A stretch of DNA of 18,710 nt from Actinomycetales bacterium UBA1383 (GTDB lineage: Bacteria; Actinomycetota; Actinomycetes; Actinomycetales; Actinomycetaceae). Below the pieces are notes generated by a model that worked only from the letters and a program-made list of their open reading frames with translations, was not told the DNA's origin and ran no database searches. The number at the start of each line of letters is the position of its first letter. Positions within the stretch are counted from its first letter, which is position 1. The stretch spans positions 1 to 18,710 of the forward strand of contig DBQX01000134.1 of assembly GCA_002305415.1 (NCBI GenBank), read 5' to 3'. Positions 6,103-13,284 of this stretch are shown in pieces. The position numbers were made by a program, and so were the translations under genes.

Positions 6103-7506
6103 TCAGACGGTCGCCGCCTCCGCGCCGACGGGCAGTGCCGCGAGGATCGCCTGCACCGAGGCCTTGGCGTCGCCGAAGCACATGGCCGTGTTGTCCTTGA
6201 AGAACAGCGGGTTCTCCACGCCGGCGTAGCCCGGGTTCATGGAGCGCTTGAACACGACCACCTGCTTGGCCTCCCACGCATGCAGCACGGGCATGCCGGA
6301 GATCGGGGTGCCGGGTTCCATCGCGGACGGGTTCACGGTGTCGTTGGCGCCGATCACGAGCACCACGTCGGTCTCGGGGAAGTCCTCGTTGATCTCGTCC
6401 ATCTCGAGCACGATGTCGTACGGCACGTGTGCCTCGGCGAGGAGGACGTTCATGTGGCCGGGCAGGCGGCCCGCCACGGGGTGGATCGCGAAGCGGACCT
6501 TCGCGCCGCGCCCCTCGAGCGCCTTGGTCAGCTCGGCCACGGGATACTGGGCCTGCGCCACCGCCATGCCGTAGCCCGGCACGATGATGACGCTGCGGGC
6601 CTCGCTGAGTTCCTGCGCCACCTCGGCCGGGCTCCAGGAGCGGTACTCGCCCTGCTCGACGCAGCAGGCGGTGAGGCCGGAGTCCCCGAACCCGCCCAGG
6701 ATCACGGAGATGAAGGAGCGGTTCATGGCCTTGCACATGATGTACGAGAGGATCGCACCCGAGGCGCCCACGAGCGCGCCCGTCACGATGAGGACCTCGC
6801 TGCCCAGCATGAAGCCGGAGAAGGCCGCGGCCCACCCGGAGTAGGAGTTCAGCATCGAGATGACCACCGGCATGTCCGCGCCACCGATGGCCGCCACGAG
6901 GTGGATGCCGAGCAGCAGGGAGAGGACGGTCATGATGATGAGCGGGATGATGCTGCGCGTCGGGACGAACCAGAACGCCATCGCCACGATCAGCACGAGG
7001 GCCGCCAGGTTCATCCAGTGCCGGAAGGGCAGGGTGAGGGGCCGGGAGGGGAGCTTCTCGGAGAGCTTGCCCCAGGCCACGATCGAGCCGGTGAACGTCA
7101 CCGCCCCGATGAAGATGCCGATGTACACCTCCGCGAGGTGGAACTTGTCGTGCGACCCCTCGAGCCAGGAGTTGTAACCCACCAGCACGGCGGCGAGGCC
7201 CACGAAGCTGTGCAGCAGCGCGATCAGTTCGGGCATACCGGTCATCTCGACCCTGAGGGCCTTGTGGACGCCGATGACGGCGCCGATCCCGACCGCACCC
7301 ACCAGGAGGATCAGGCCGAGAGAGCCGATCGGCTCGCCGGTCTCGGGGCGCACGACCGAGGCGATGGTGGCGGTCAGCGCCAGGACCATCCCCAGGATGC
7401 CGAAGGCGATGCCGCGCTTGGAGGTCTCGAAGCGGCTCAGGCCCGCGAGGGCGAAGATGAACAGCAGCCCGGAGACGATGTAGGTCGCGTTGACGAAGTT
7501 GTCCAT
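6103..7506 (-). CDS. pntB: NAD(P) transhydrogenase beta subunit
   Basis: This 467-residue membrane protein, with PntA, couples proton entry to hydride transfer from NADH to NADP+. Residues 1-270 carry about nine membrane helices, including ELIALLHSFVGLAA with His99 equivalent to the proton-channel His91 of E. coli PntB. Residues from about 290 form the NADP(H)-binding domain III: VIIVPGYGMAVAQAQ (307-320), GRLPGHMNVLLAEA, VLVIGANDTVNPSA and KRSMNPGYAG are all hallmark stretches. Length matches E. coli PntB (462). The frame is open to 7560 but MDNFVNATYIVSG at 7506 is the proper start, four bases after the pntA stop and preceded by GTGAGGAC. It is the last gene of the pntAB operon and ends at the bidirectional hairpin. 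Confidence 0.97.
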   Translation of the reverse strand: MDNFVNATYIVSGLLFIFALAGLSRFETSKRGIAFGILGMVLALTATIASVVRPETGEPIGSLGLILLVGAVGIGAVIGVHKALRVEMTGMPELIALLHSFVGLAAVLVGYNSWLEGSHDKFHLAEVYIGIFIGAVTFTGSIVAWGKLSEKLPSRPLTLPFRHWMNLAALVLIVAMAFWFVPTRSIIPLIIMTVLSLLLGIHLVAAIGGADMPVVISMLNSYSGWAAAFSGFMLGSEVLIVTGALVGASGAILSYIMCKAMNRSFISVILGGFGDSGLTACCVEQGEYRSWSPAEVAQELSEARSVIIVPGYGMAVAQAQYPVAELTKALEGRGAKVRFAIHPVAGRLPGHMNVLLAEAHVPYDIVLEMDEINEDFPETDVVLVIGANDTVNPSAMEPGTPISGMPVLHAWEAKQVVVFKRSMNPGYAGVENPLFFKDNTAMCFGDAKASVQAILAALPVGAEAATV

Positions 7507-7510
7507 GTCC

Positions 7511-9145
7511 TCACGCCTTCCTGAACATCGTGAGCATCCGCTGGGTGACGAGGAACCCACCGAACACGTTGATCGAGGCGATCAGCACCGCGATCGCCGC
7601 GATGACCTTGATCGTCATGTTGTCGCTCGGCAGCTGGGTGATGCCGCCGACGACGATGATCCCGCTGATCGCGTTCGTGATGCTCATCAGGGGGGTGTGC
7701 AGCGCGGCGGTGACGTTCCAGACCACGTAGTAGCCCACCACCACCGCGACGACGAAGATCGCCACCAGTTCCAGGAACGACGTCGGCGCCATCGTCAGCA
7801 GCGGGATCAGCGCGAGCGCCAGCACGGCGACGGCCAGGAAGGAGTGCCACCACGGGCGCGGCTCCTTCACCGGAAGCGCGGCGGCGGCCGCCGTCGTCGC
7901 GGCCGCGGGGGCGATCGAGACCTCGATCGGCGGCGGCGGGAAGGTGATCTCGCCGGCGCGGGTCACGGTCATCGACCGGACGATCTCGTCCTCGAAGTCG
8001 AGGACGAGCTGGCCGTCCTTCTCCGGCGTCATGAGCTTCAGGGCGTTCACCAGGTTCGTGCCGTAGAGCTGCGACGACTGGCCCGGGAGGCGGCTCGCGA
8101 AGTCGGTGAACCCGATGATGGTCACGCCGTTCTCGGTGACGTACTTCTCGCCGGGCCGGGTGAGCTCGCAGTTCCCGCCGGTCGCGGCCGCGAGGTCCAC
8201 GATGACGCTGCCGGGCCGCATGCTCGCCACCATCTCGGCGGTGATCAGGCGCGGCGCGGGCCGGCCGGGGATGGCCGCCGTCGTGATGATGATGTCCACT
8301 TCCTTGGCCTGCTCGGCGTAGAGCTGGGCGGCGCGGCGCTGGTAGTCCTCGCCGGCCTCCTTCGCGTAGCCGTCCGAGGAGACCTGCTGCTCCACGCCCT
8401 TGACGTGGAGGAACGTGGCGCCCATGGACTCAACCTGCTCGGCCGTCTCGGGCCGCACGTCCGTCGCCCGCACGACGGCGCCCATGTTGTTGGCGGCGCC
8501 GATCGCCGCCAGACCGGCGACGCCGGTGCCCGCCACGAGCACCTTCGCCGGCGGGACCTTGCCCGCCGCCGTCACCTGGCCGGTGAAGAACCGCCCGAAG
8601 ACGTAGGACGCCTCCACGACCGCGCGGTAGCCGGTGATGTTGGCCATGGAGCTGAGGGCGTCCATGGGCTGTGCGCGGGAGATGCGGGGCACCATGTCCA
8701 TCGCGAGCGCGTTCACGCCACGGGCGCGGAGCTTCTCGAGCAGCTCGGGGTTCTGGCGCGGGAAGAGGAAGGTGATGAGGGTGGCGCCGGGACGGAGCCG
8801 CGCGATCTCGGCGTCCGTTGGTGCGTTGAGCGCGAGGACGATGTCCGCCGCCCAGGCGTCGTCCACGATCCGCGCACCGACGGCCTCGTAGGCCTCATCG
8901 GTGAAACTGGCGCGCCTGCCCGCGTTGTGCTCGACGACGACCTCGTAGCCGAGCTTGTGCAGCATGGTCGCGGTGTTGGGCGTCGCCGCCACCCGATTCT
9001 CCCCGGCGGTGGATTCGCGCGGGATCCCGATGGTCATCGGGATCGGCGTCGCGCCGGTTGCTTCCAGTCCCTCGCGTGCGACGGGTTCTGCCGTCACCAC
9101 GTCGTCCAGGGGCTGCCCGGTCTCGCGGGCCAACCCTGTTGTCAT
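7511..9145 (-). CDS. pntA: NAD(P) transhydrogenase alpha subunit, single-chain (E. coli-type)
   Basis: This 544-residue protein joins the NAD(H)-binding domain I (about residues 37-410) and four C-terminal membrane helices (about 431-544) in one chain. Motifs are GIPRESTAGENRVAATP (39-55), the PRISRAQ loop (153-159), GTGVAGLAAIGAA (206-218), NGVTIIGFTD and SSQLYGTNLVN. The C-terminus VTQRMLTMFRKA is as in E. coli. Many actinobacteria split this subunit into two genes, so the fused form is worth noting. The start at 9145 is preceded by GAGGAGA; this gives an extra 36 residues before MTIGIPRE, where E. coli PntA begins. No ribosome binding site lies before that inner ATG, so the extension is probably real. 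The upstream 163 bases hold a hairpin and inverted repeats. Confidence 0.97.
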   Translation of the reverse strand: MTTGLARETGQPLDDVVTAEPVAREGLEATGATPIPMTIGIPRESTAGENRVAATPNTATMLHKLGYEVVVEHNAGRRASFTDEAYEAVGARIVDDAWAADIVLALNAPTDAEIARLRPGATLITFLFPRQNPELLEKLRARGVNALAMDMVPRISRAQPMDALSSMANITGYRAVVEASYVFGRFFTGQVTAAGKVPPAKVLVAGTGVAGLAAIGAANNMGAVVRATDVRPETAEQVESMGATFLHVKGVEQQVSSDGYAKEAGEDYQRRAAQLYAEQAKEVDIIITTAAIPGRPAPRLITAEMVASMRPGSVIVDLAAATGGNCELTRPGEKYVTENGVTIIGFTDFASRLPGQSSQLYGTNLVNALKLMTPEKDGQLVLDFEDEIVRSMTVTRAGEITFPPPPIEVSIAPAAATTAAAAALPVKEPRPWWHSFLAVAVLALALIPLLTMAPTSFLELVAIFVVAVVVGYYVVWNVTAALHTPLMSITNAISGIIVVGGITQLPSDNMTIKVIAAIAVLIASINVFGGFLVTQRMLTMFRKA

Positions 9146-9204
9146 CACGAATCTCCTCGGATCCCTTGATCGGTCGCGGTCCGGGGACGTTCGCCAGGAC
9201 CGCT

Positions 9205-9228
9205 CGCGGGAACGGGGACGTTCCCGCG
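9205..9228. promoter_or_regulatory. Perfect 10-bp hairpin in the pntA leader region
   Basis: CGCGGGAACG at 9205-9214 pairs without mismatch with CGTTCCCGCG at 9219-9228 around a four-base loop. It lies 60-83 bases before the pntA start, immediately downstream of a candidate -10 on the minus strand. It may be the 3' end signal of the upstream nucleotidyltransferase gene, a 5'-leader structure or an operator. No T run follows on either strand. Confidence 0.6.
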
Positions 9229-9231
9229 TCG

Positions 9232-9274
9232 AGGGTAACCCGCCCGCATCCCGGGACTTTCGGCCGGAAGTCCC
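9232..9274 (-). promoter_or_regulatory. Candidate pntAB promoter: GGGACTT/AAGTCCC palindrome over the -35 and TACCCT -10
   Basis: A 22-bp near-perfect inverted repeat at 9253-9274 has seven-base arms GGGACTT and AAGTCCC. Read on the plus strand, its first 14 bases match 11 of 14 positions of the DosR core GGGACTWWAGTCCC; the reverse reading matches 10. On the minus strand TACCCT (9237-9232) fits TANNNT, and a -35 hexamer 17 bases away would fall inside the palindrome. This is the arrangement expected of an activator site overlapping -35. The repeat is seen directly; the regulator is inferred. Confidence 0.5.
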
Positions 9275-9295
9275 AGATCGGGCGGTCTGGATTGT

Positions 9296-9316
9296 GGGAC
9301 CTAACGCGTCAGTCCC
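9296..9316. repeat. GGGAC-N11-GTCCC inverted repeat at the end of the nucleotidyltransferase gene
   Basis: GGGAC at 9296-9300 and GTCCC at 9312-9316 form a second GGGAC/GTCCC pair 21 bases upstream of the larger palindrome (minus-strand sense). It overlaps the stop codon of the nucleotidyltransferase gene. It could be an auxiliary operator for pntAB, but half-sites this short occur by chance in such GC-rich DNA. Confidence 0.35.
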
Positions 9317-10088
9317 CGAGGACCCGGCGGACGACGGCGACCTCGGCGGCCGGGTAACCGTCCCAGACCGGCGCGAGGTGCTCCTCGACGACGGCGAGGA
9401 GGCGCCCGGCGCAGGGCACCACCGGCCGGGCCAGCGCGTCTCCCAGCGCCTCTCCCGCCTCCGGGTGCGCCTGTTCGAACCGGCGCAGCGCGTTGAACGG
9501 GTCCGAGACAGCCGCCGCGGCGCTGGCCGGCGGGGCGAGGAGGGCACTCAGCACCCGCGCCAGGTGCTCGACCGCCGCCCCCCGGACGAGCTGGCCGCCC
9601 GCGAGCTCCTCGCCGCGCCGCGCCCGGCCGGTCCCGATGAGGAGGGTGGCCAGGAAGAGGCGGAACTCCCGCAGCACGTCGACGCCGGCCGCGGGGGGCG
9701 CCGTCGGGGCGGCGGCCATGCGGGTGGCGACGTCGGCCCGGTCAAGGGCGACGACGTAGGGACTGCCGGCGAACGTCGCCACCTCGGCGGGGCTCGCGAC
9801 GGCGAACTCGAGCACGTGGCCGTCGCGGAGGACCACCTTCAGACCGTGGGCGGTCTCCCGGACCGCGAACGCGATCAGCGCAGCGTCCGGGAGCCATTCC
9901 AGGCCGGTACGGAACCGCTCCTGTGTCCCCTCCCGTACCACGAGGTAGAAGTCGTGATCCGACCACTCGTCCACGCGCTCCGGCTCGGCGGTGGAGCCGA
10001 GGAGCACGAGCCCCTCGACGTCGTCGTGCGCGGCGACGGACCGGACGAGGCGGCGGGTGTACTCCTCGAAGCGGGCGCGGACATCCAT
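9309..10088 (-). CDS. Nucleotidyltransferase-fold protein, function unknown
   Basis: This 259-residue soluble protein has the catalytic core of the polymerase-beta nucleotidyltransferase superfamily. LLGSTAEPERVDEWSDHDFYLVV supplies the GS helix-turn (Gly31-Ser32) and the paired acids Asp44 and Asp46. Glu94 in HVLEFAVAS is a plausible third metal ligand. The rest is mainly helical, as in streptomycin adenylyltransferase-like or other two-domain relatives. The target (small molecule, protein or RNA) cannot be told from the sequence. The ATG follows the nrdE stop by a single base, so it is co-transcribed and probably translationally coupled with nrdHIE, which is an unusual partner. No resistance or toxin-antitoxin partner is visible. 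Confidence 0.75.
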   Translation of the reverse strand: MDVRARFEEYTRRLVRSVAAHDDVEGLVLLGSTAEPERVDEWSDHDFYLVVREGTQERFRTGLEWLPDAALIAFAVRETAHGLKVVLRDGHVLEFAVASPAEVATFAGSPYVVALDRADVATRMAAAPTAPPAAGVDVLREFRLFLATLLIGTGRARRGEELAGGQLVRGAAVEHLARVLSALLAPPASAAAAVSDPFNALRRFEQAHPEAGEALGDALARPVVPCAGRLLAVVEEHLAPVWDGYPAAEVAVVRRVLGD

Positions 10089-10089
10089 G

Positions 10090-12213
10090 TCAGAGCATGC
10101 AGGAGACGCAGCCCTCGACCTCGGTGCCCTCGAGCGCCATCTGGCGGAGCCGGATGTAGTACAGCGTCTTGATGCCCTTCTTCCACGCGTAGATCTGCGC
10201 CCGGTTCAGGTCCCGGGTGGTCACGGTGTCCGGGAAGAACAGGGTCAGCGACAGGCCCTGGTCCACGTGCTGGGTGGCCGCCGCGTAGGTGTCGATGATC
10301 TTCTCGTAGCCGATCTCGTACGCGTCCTGGTAGTACTCGAGGTTCTCGTTCGTCATGAACGGCGCCGGGTAGTACACCCGCCCGATCTTGCCCTCCTTGC
10401 GGATCTCGATCTTGGAGACGATCGGGTGGATGGAGGACGTCGAGTTGTTGATGTAGGAGATCGACCCGGTGGGTGGCACGGCCTGCAGGTAGGCGTTGTA
10501 GATGCCGTGCGCCCTCACGGACTCGCGGAGGGCCCGCCAGTCGTCGGGCGTGGGGATGTGGACCGCGGCCCTCTCGAAGAGCTCCCGCACACGCGGCGTG
10601 CGCGGCTCCCACACCTGGTCGATGTACTTGTCGAAGAACTCGCCGCTGGCGTAGGCCGACTCCGCGAACCCGCCGAACGCCCGCCCCCGCTCGATGGCGA
10701 GCGCGTTGGACTCGCGGATGGCGTGGTAGAGCACCGTGTAGAAGTAGATGTTCGTGAAGTCGAGGCCCTCCTCGGACCCGTAGAAGATCCTCTCCCGCGC
10801 CAGGTACCCGTGCAGGTTCATCTGGCCCAGGCCGATGGCGTGGGACTCGGAGTTGCCCTTGGCGATCGACGGTACCGAGTGGATGGTGGTCTGGTCCGAG
10901 ACCGCGGTCAGCGCGCGGATCGCGGTGCCCACCGTGCGGCCGAAGTCCGGCGAGTCCATCGCCCTGGCGATGTTCAGCGACCCGAGGTTGCAGGAGATGT
11001 CCTTCCCCACCTCGGCGTACGAGAGGTCCTCGTTGTACGTGGACGGCGTGGACACCTGCAGGATCTCGGAGCAGAGGTTGGACATGACCACCTTGCCGGC
11101 CAGCGGGTTCGCCCGGTTCACCGTGTCCTCGAACATGATGTACGGGTAGCCGGACTCGAACTGGATCTCCGCGAGGGTCTGGAAGAACTGCCGGGCGTTG
11201 ATCTTCTTCTTGTGGATCCGCTTGTCGTCCACCATCTCGCGGTACTTCTCGGTCACGTTGATGTCCGCGAAGGGCAGTCCGTACACCCGCTCCACGTCGT
11301 ACGGCGAGAACAGGTACATGTCCTCGTTCCGCCGTGCGAGCTCGAAGGTGATGTCCGGGATCACCACCCCCAGCGAAAGGGTCTTGATGCGGATCTTCTC
11401 ATCGGCGTTCTCCCGCTTGGTGTCCAGGAAGGCCATGATGTCCGGGTGGTGGGCGTGCAGGTACACCGCACCCGCGCCCTGCCGGGCCCCGAGCTGGTTG
11501 GCGTAGGAGAACGAGTCCTCCAGCAGCTTCATCACCGGGATCACCCCGGAGGACTGGTTCTGGATCTTCTTGATGGGGGCGCCCGCCTCGCGCAGGTTGG
11601 AGAGCAGCAGGGCCACCCCGCCGCCCCGCTTGGAGAGCTGGAGGGCGGAGTTGATGCCCCGCGCGATCGACTCCATGTTGTCCTCGATGCGCAGCAGGAA
11701 GCATGAGACGAACTCCCCGCGCTGCCGCTTGCCGGCGTTCAGGAAGGTCGGGGTGGCCGGCTGGAAGCGGCCGCTCACGATCTCGTCGATGAGCCGCAGC
11801 GCGAAATCCTCGTCCCCCGCTGCCAGCGTGAGTGCCACCATCACCACGCGGTCCTCGAACCGCTCGAGGTACCGCTTCCCGTCGTAGGTCTTCAGCGTGT
11901 AGGAGGTGTAGTACTTGAACGCCCCGAGGAAGGTGGGGAAGCGGAACTTGTGGGCGTAGGCGCGCGCGAAGGCCCGCTCGAGGAACTCGTGGGAGTACGG
12001 CGCGAGCACCTCGGCCTCGTAGTAGCCCTCCTCGAGCAGGTAGTCGAGCTTCTCGCGCAGGTCATGGAAGAACACGGTGTTCTGGTTGACGTGCTGCAGG
12101 AAGTACTGCCGGGCCGCCTCCCGGTCCTTGTCGAACTGGATCAGCCCGTCCTCGTCGTAGAGGTTCAGCATCGCGTTGAGCGCGTGGTAGTCCAGTTCCG
12201 ACGCCGCCGCCAT
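10090..12213 (-). CDS. nrdE: Ribonucleoside-diphosphate reductase, class Ib, alpha subunit
   Basis: This 707-residue catalytic subunit reduces ribonucleoside diphosphates to deoxy forms. Functional residues line up with Salmonella NrdE at a constant offset of seven: redox pair Cys171 and Cys408, the catalytic NLCSE with Asn379, Cys381 and Glu383, and radical-transfer Tyr685-Tyr686. The C-terminal shuttle pair is Cys702/Cys705 in EGCVSCML. As in other class Ib enzymes, the N-terminal ATP cone is lacking. The frame is open to 12330, but the ATG at 12213, two bases after the nrdI stop, gives the family N-terminus (ELDYHALNAMLNLYD). There is little ribosome binding site, so translation probably depends on coupling to nrdI. 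The radical subunit NrdF is not in the window. Control is likely by NrdR boxes before nrdH. Confidence 0.98.
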   Translation of the reverse strand: MAAASELDYHALNAMLNLYDEDGLIQFDKDREAARQYFLQHVNQNTVFFHDLREKLDYLLEEGYYEAEVLAPYSHEFLERAFARAYAHKFRFPTFLGAFKYYTSYTLKTYDGKRYLERFEDRVVMVALTLAAGDEDFALRLIDEIVSGRFQPATPTFLNAGKRQRGEFVSCFLLRIEDNMESIARGINSALQLSKRGGGVALLLSNLREAGAPIKKIQNQSSGVIPVMKLLEDSFSYANQLGARQGAGAVYLHAHHPDIMAFLDTKRENADEKIRIKTLSLGVVIPDITFELARRNEDMYLFSPYDVERVYGLPFADINVTEKYREMVDDKRIHKKKINARQFFQTLAEIQFESGYPYIMFEDTVNRANPLAGKVVMSNLCSEILQVSTPSTYNEDLSYAEVGKDISCNLGSLNIARAMDSPDFGRTVGTAIRALTAVSDQTTIHSVPSIAKGNSESHAIGLGQMNLHGYLARERIFYGSEEGLDFTNIYFYTVLYHAIRESNALAIERGRAFGGFAESAYASGEFFDKYIDQVWEPRTPRVRELFERAAVHIPTPDDWRALRESVRAHGIYNAYLQAVPPTGSISYINNSTSSIHPIVSKIEIRKEGKIGRVYYPAPFMTNENLEYYQDAYEIGYEKIIDTYAAATQHVDQGLSLTLFFPDTVTTRDLNRAQIYAWKKGIKTLYYIRLRQMALEGTEVEGCVSCML

Positions 12214-12215
12214 CC

Positions 12216-12635
12216 CTACGCCGACATCGGTGAGAGTCTCGACCAAAATTTCCCCAATCCCTCGCGGACGCGATCCACGTCCTCGGCGGTTCCCAGTAGT
12301 TCGAAGCGGTACAGGTAGGGCACCTGGCACTTCGCGGAGACGATGTCCCCCGCGATGCAGTACGCCTTCCCGAAGTTGGTGTTCCCCGCGGCGATGACGC
12401 CACGGATCAGCCCCCGGTTGTGGGGGTCGTTGAGGAACCTGATCACCTGCCGGGGCACGGCCCCGCCGGTGTTGCCTCCCCCGTAGGTGGGCACGATCAG
12501 CACGTACTCCTCGTCCACCCGGAAGCCGTCCTCCCAGTGGACCGGGATCCGGGTGGCCGGCAGCCCCAGCCGCTCCACGAAGCGGTGGGTGTTCTCCGAC
12601 ACCGACGAGAAGTAGACGATCCGTCCCGGTTTCAC
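12216..12635 (-). CDS. nrdI: NrdI flavodoxin-like protein
   Basis: This 139-residue FMN protein supplies the oxidant needed to build the dimanganese-tyrosyl radical of the class Ib NrdF subunit. The N-terminal VYFSSVSENTHRFVERLG is the FMN phosphate loop, PTYGGGNTGGAVPRQVIRFLND contains the second flavin loop, and AAGNTNFGKAYCIAGD the third. The length is typical. The GTG start overlaps the nrdH stop as GTGA, and the TAG stop lies two bases before nrdE, so nrdH-nrdI-nrdE form a tight operon. Its presence implies that a NrdF must exist elsewhere in the genome. Confidence 0.97.
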   Translation of the reverse strand: MKPGRIVYFSSVSENTHRFVERLGLPATRIPVHWEDGFRVDEEYVLIVPTYGGGNTGGAVPRQVIRFLNDPHNRGLIRGVIAAGNTNFGKAYCIAGDIVSAKCQVPYLYRFELLGTAEDVDRVREGLGKFWSRLSPMSA

Positions 12636-12886
12636 GCGCTGAGGACGCCGGCCTCAGCGGCCACGCGGGCAGCGGCCTTGATCCGGTCCGGCCGGAAACC
12701 GCTCCAGTGGTCCCCGTCCGCGAAGACGACGGGCGCCTGCTGGTACCCGAGGGCCTTCACGGTCTGGAGCGCCTCCGGATCGGCCGTGATGTCCACGACC
12801 TCGTACTCGAGGCCGTGCTTCGCAAGCGCACGGTAGGTGGCATCACACTGCACGCAGTTCGGCTTGCTGTAGACGGTGATGCTCAT
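12632..12886 (-). CDS. nrdH: Glutaredoxin-like NrdH redoxin
   Basis: This 84-residue thioredoxin-fold protein is the electron donor of class Ib ribonucleotide reductase and is itself reduced by thioredoxin reductase with NADPH. MSITVYSKPNCVQC has the active-site pair Cys11 and Cys14 (CVQC), and GYQQAPVVF provides the cis-proline loop. The C-terminal HWSGFRPDRI is the NrdH signature that separates it from ordinary glutaredoxins. The frame is open back to 13192, but AAGGAG seven bases or so before the ATG at 12886 sets the start. It is the first gene of the operon; the control region upstream contains paired NrdR boxes. Confidence 0.97.
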   Translation of the reverse strand: MSITVYSKPNCVQCDATYRALAKHGLEYEVVDITADPEALQTVKALGYQQAPVVFADGDHWSGFRPDRIKAAARVAAEAGVLSA

Positions 12887-12983
12887 TCCTGTGTCTCCTT
12901 CTGGCCACGACCGGCGGGGAGTTCCGCCGATGTAACCACACGTGTGTAATTCGATCGGACCTATGGGTGTCCCCGGTGCGACA

Positions 12984-13031
12984 ACACTACAGGTAGTGGT
13001 CCAGATGCAACAGCACCCCCAGATTTTGTGT
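12984..13031. promoter_or_regulatory. Paired NrdR boxes upstream of nrdHIE
   Basis: Box 1 (12984-12999, ACACTACAGGTAGTGG) has the inner palindrome CACTA-CAGG-TAGTG and matches about 12 of 16 positions of the NrdR consensus ACACTATATATWGTGT. Box 2 (13016-13031, ending AGATTTTGTGT) matches about 11 of 16. The gap is 16 bases and the centre-to-centre distance 32 bp, three helical turns, which is the arrangement known for NrdR operators. Box 1 overlaps the candidate -10, so binding should repress. The nrdR gene itself is not in the window. Confidence 0.75.
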
Positions 13032-13076
13032 CGGCGTGTCGGTTGCAGCGTGTCATCCCCAGTCACCTCCCGCGAG

Positions 13077-13254
13077 TGTGGACAGGCCCGGGCCCCGCTG
13101 GGGACGTCCTGTGCACCCACGGGGCGCCCGGCGCGTGATGGCCCACGACCACGATGCCGCACACCACTGACAACCACGCCCCCGCCGGGCAACCGCGACC
13201 CGACGGCTCACCCCGCGCCCGGCTGTGGACGGCCGGCGGGCGCCGTCGTCCACA
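13077..13254. promoter_or_regulatory. Three DnaA-box-like nonamers
   Basis: Compared with the high-GC DnaA box TTGTCCACA, TGTGGACAG (13077-13085, minus-strand orientation) matches 8 of 9, TGTGGACGG (13224-13232, minus) 7 of 9 and TCGTCCACA (13246-13254, plus) 8 of 9. The third lies in a GTCCAC-ACCG-GTGGAC inverted repeat (13248-13263). DnaA control of nrd genes is established in E. coli. Whether DnaA binds here is inference, as GC-rich DNA often yields GTCCAC by chance. Confidence 0.3.
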
Positions 13255-13284
13255 CCGGTGGACGGTGGACCGGGGAAAACGCGC

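Larger units (their letters stand above)
12887..13284. other. Gene-free control region between nrdH and sdaA
   Basis: These 398 bases hold no credible gene. From nrdH outward (minus-strand sense) they contain the nrdH ribosome binding site, a perfect 10-bp palindrome CACACGTGTG (12937-12946) in the likely 5' leader, a candidate -10 TAGTGT (12989-12984) with a -35-like TTGCAT (13010-13005) 15 bases away, the two NrdR boxes, and then about 200 bases with three DnaA-box-like nonamers. sdaA ends at 13285 on the same strand; I see no strong terminator for it here. I looked for a cobalamin riboswitch and found none. Confidence 0.6.

Noticed and set aside
3581..6229. Long plus-strand open frame covering the hemerythrin and symporter genes
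   Set aside because: It is out of frame or antisense to well supported genes, contains no recognisable domain and has the composition typical of GC-rich shadow frames.
9146..9547. Longer N-terminus for PntA reaching into the nucleotidyltransferase gene
   Set aside because: The added residues are Arg/Ser-rich shadow text and overlap another gene; the ATG at 9145 has a ribosome binding site.
9991..11706. Long plus-strand open frame opposite nrdE
   Set aside because: It is antisense to an unmistakable nrdE with all catalytic residues and shows only Val/Leu/Gly/Arg-rich text without motifs.
12937..12946. Palindrome CACACGTGTG as a specific operator
   Set aside because: It is perfect but only 10 bp, and I cannot connect it to a known regulator; it is recorded only in the control-region entry.
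13077..13263. Replication origin near the DnaA-box-like sites
   Set aside because: Only three imperfect boxes, no AT-rich unwinding element, and no dnaA, dnaN or parAB genes nearby.
12887..13284. Cobalamin riboswitch or small gene in the nrdH upstream gap
   Set aside because: No B12-box sequence or pairing pattern was found, and the open frames here are short, Arg-rich and lack ribosome binding sites. The class Ib enzyme is also not B12-dependent.
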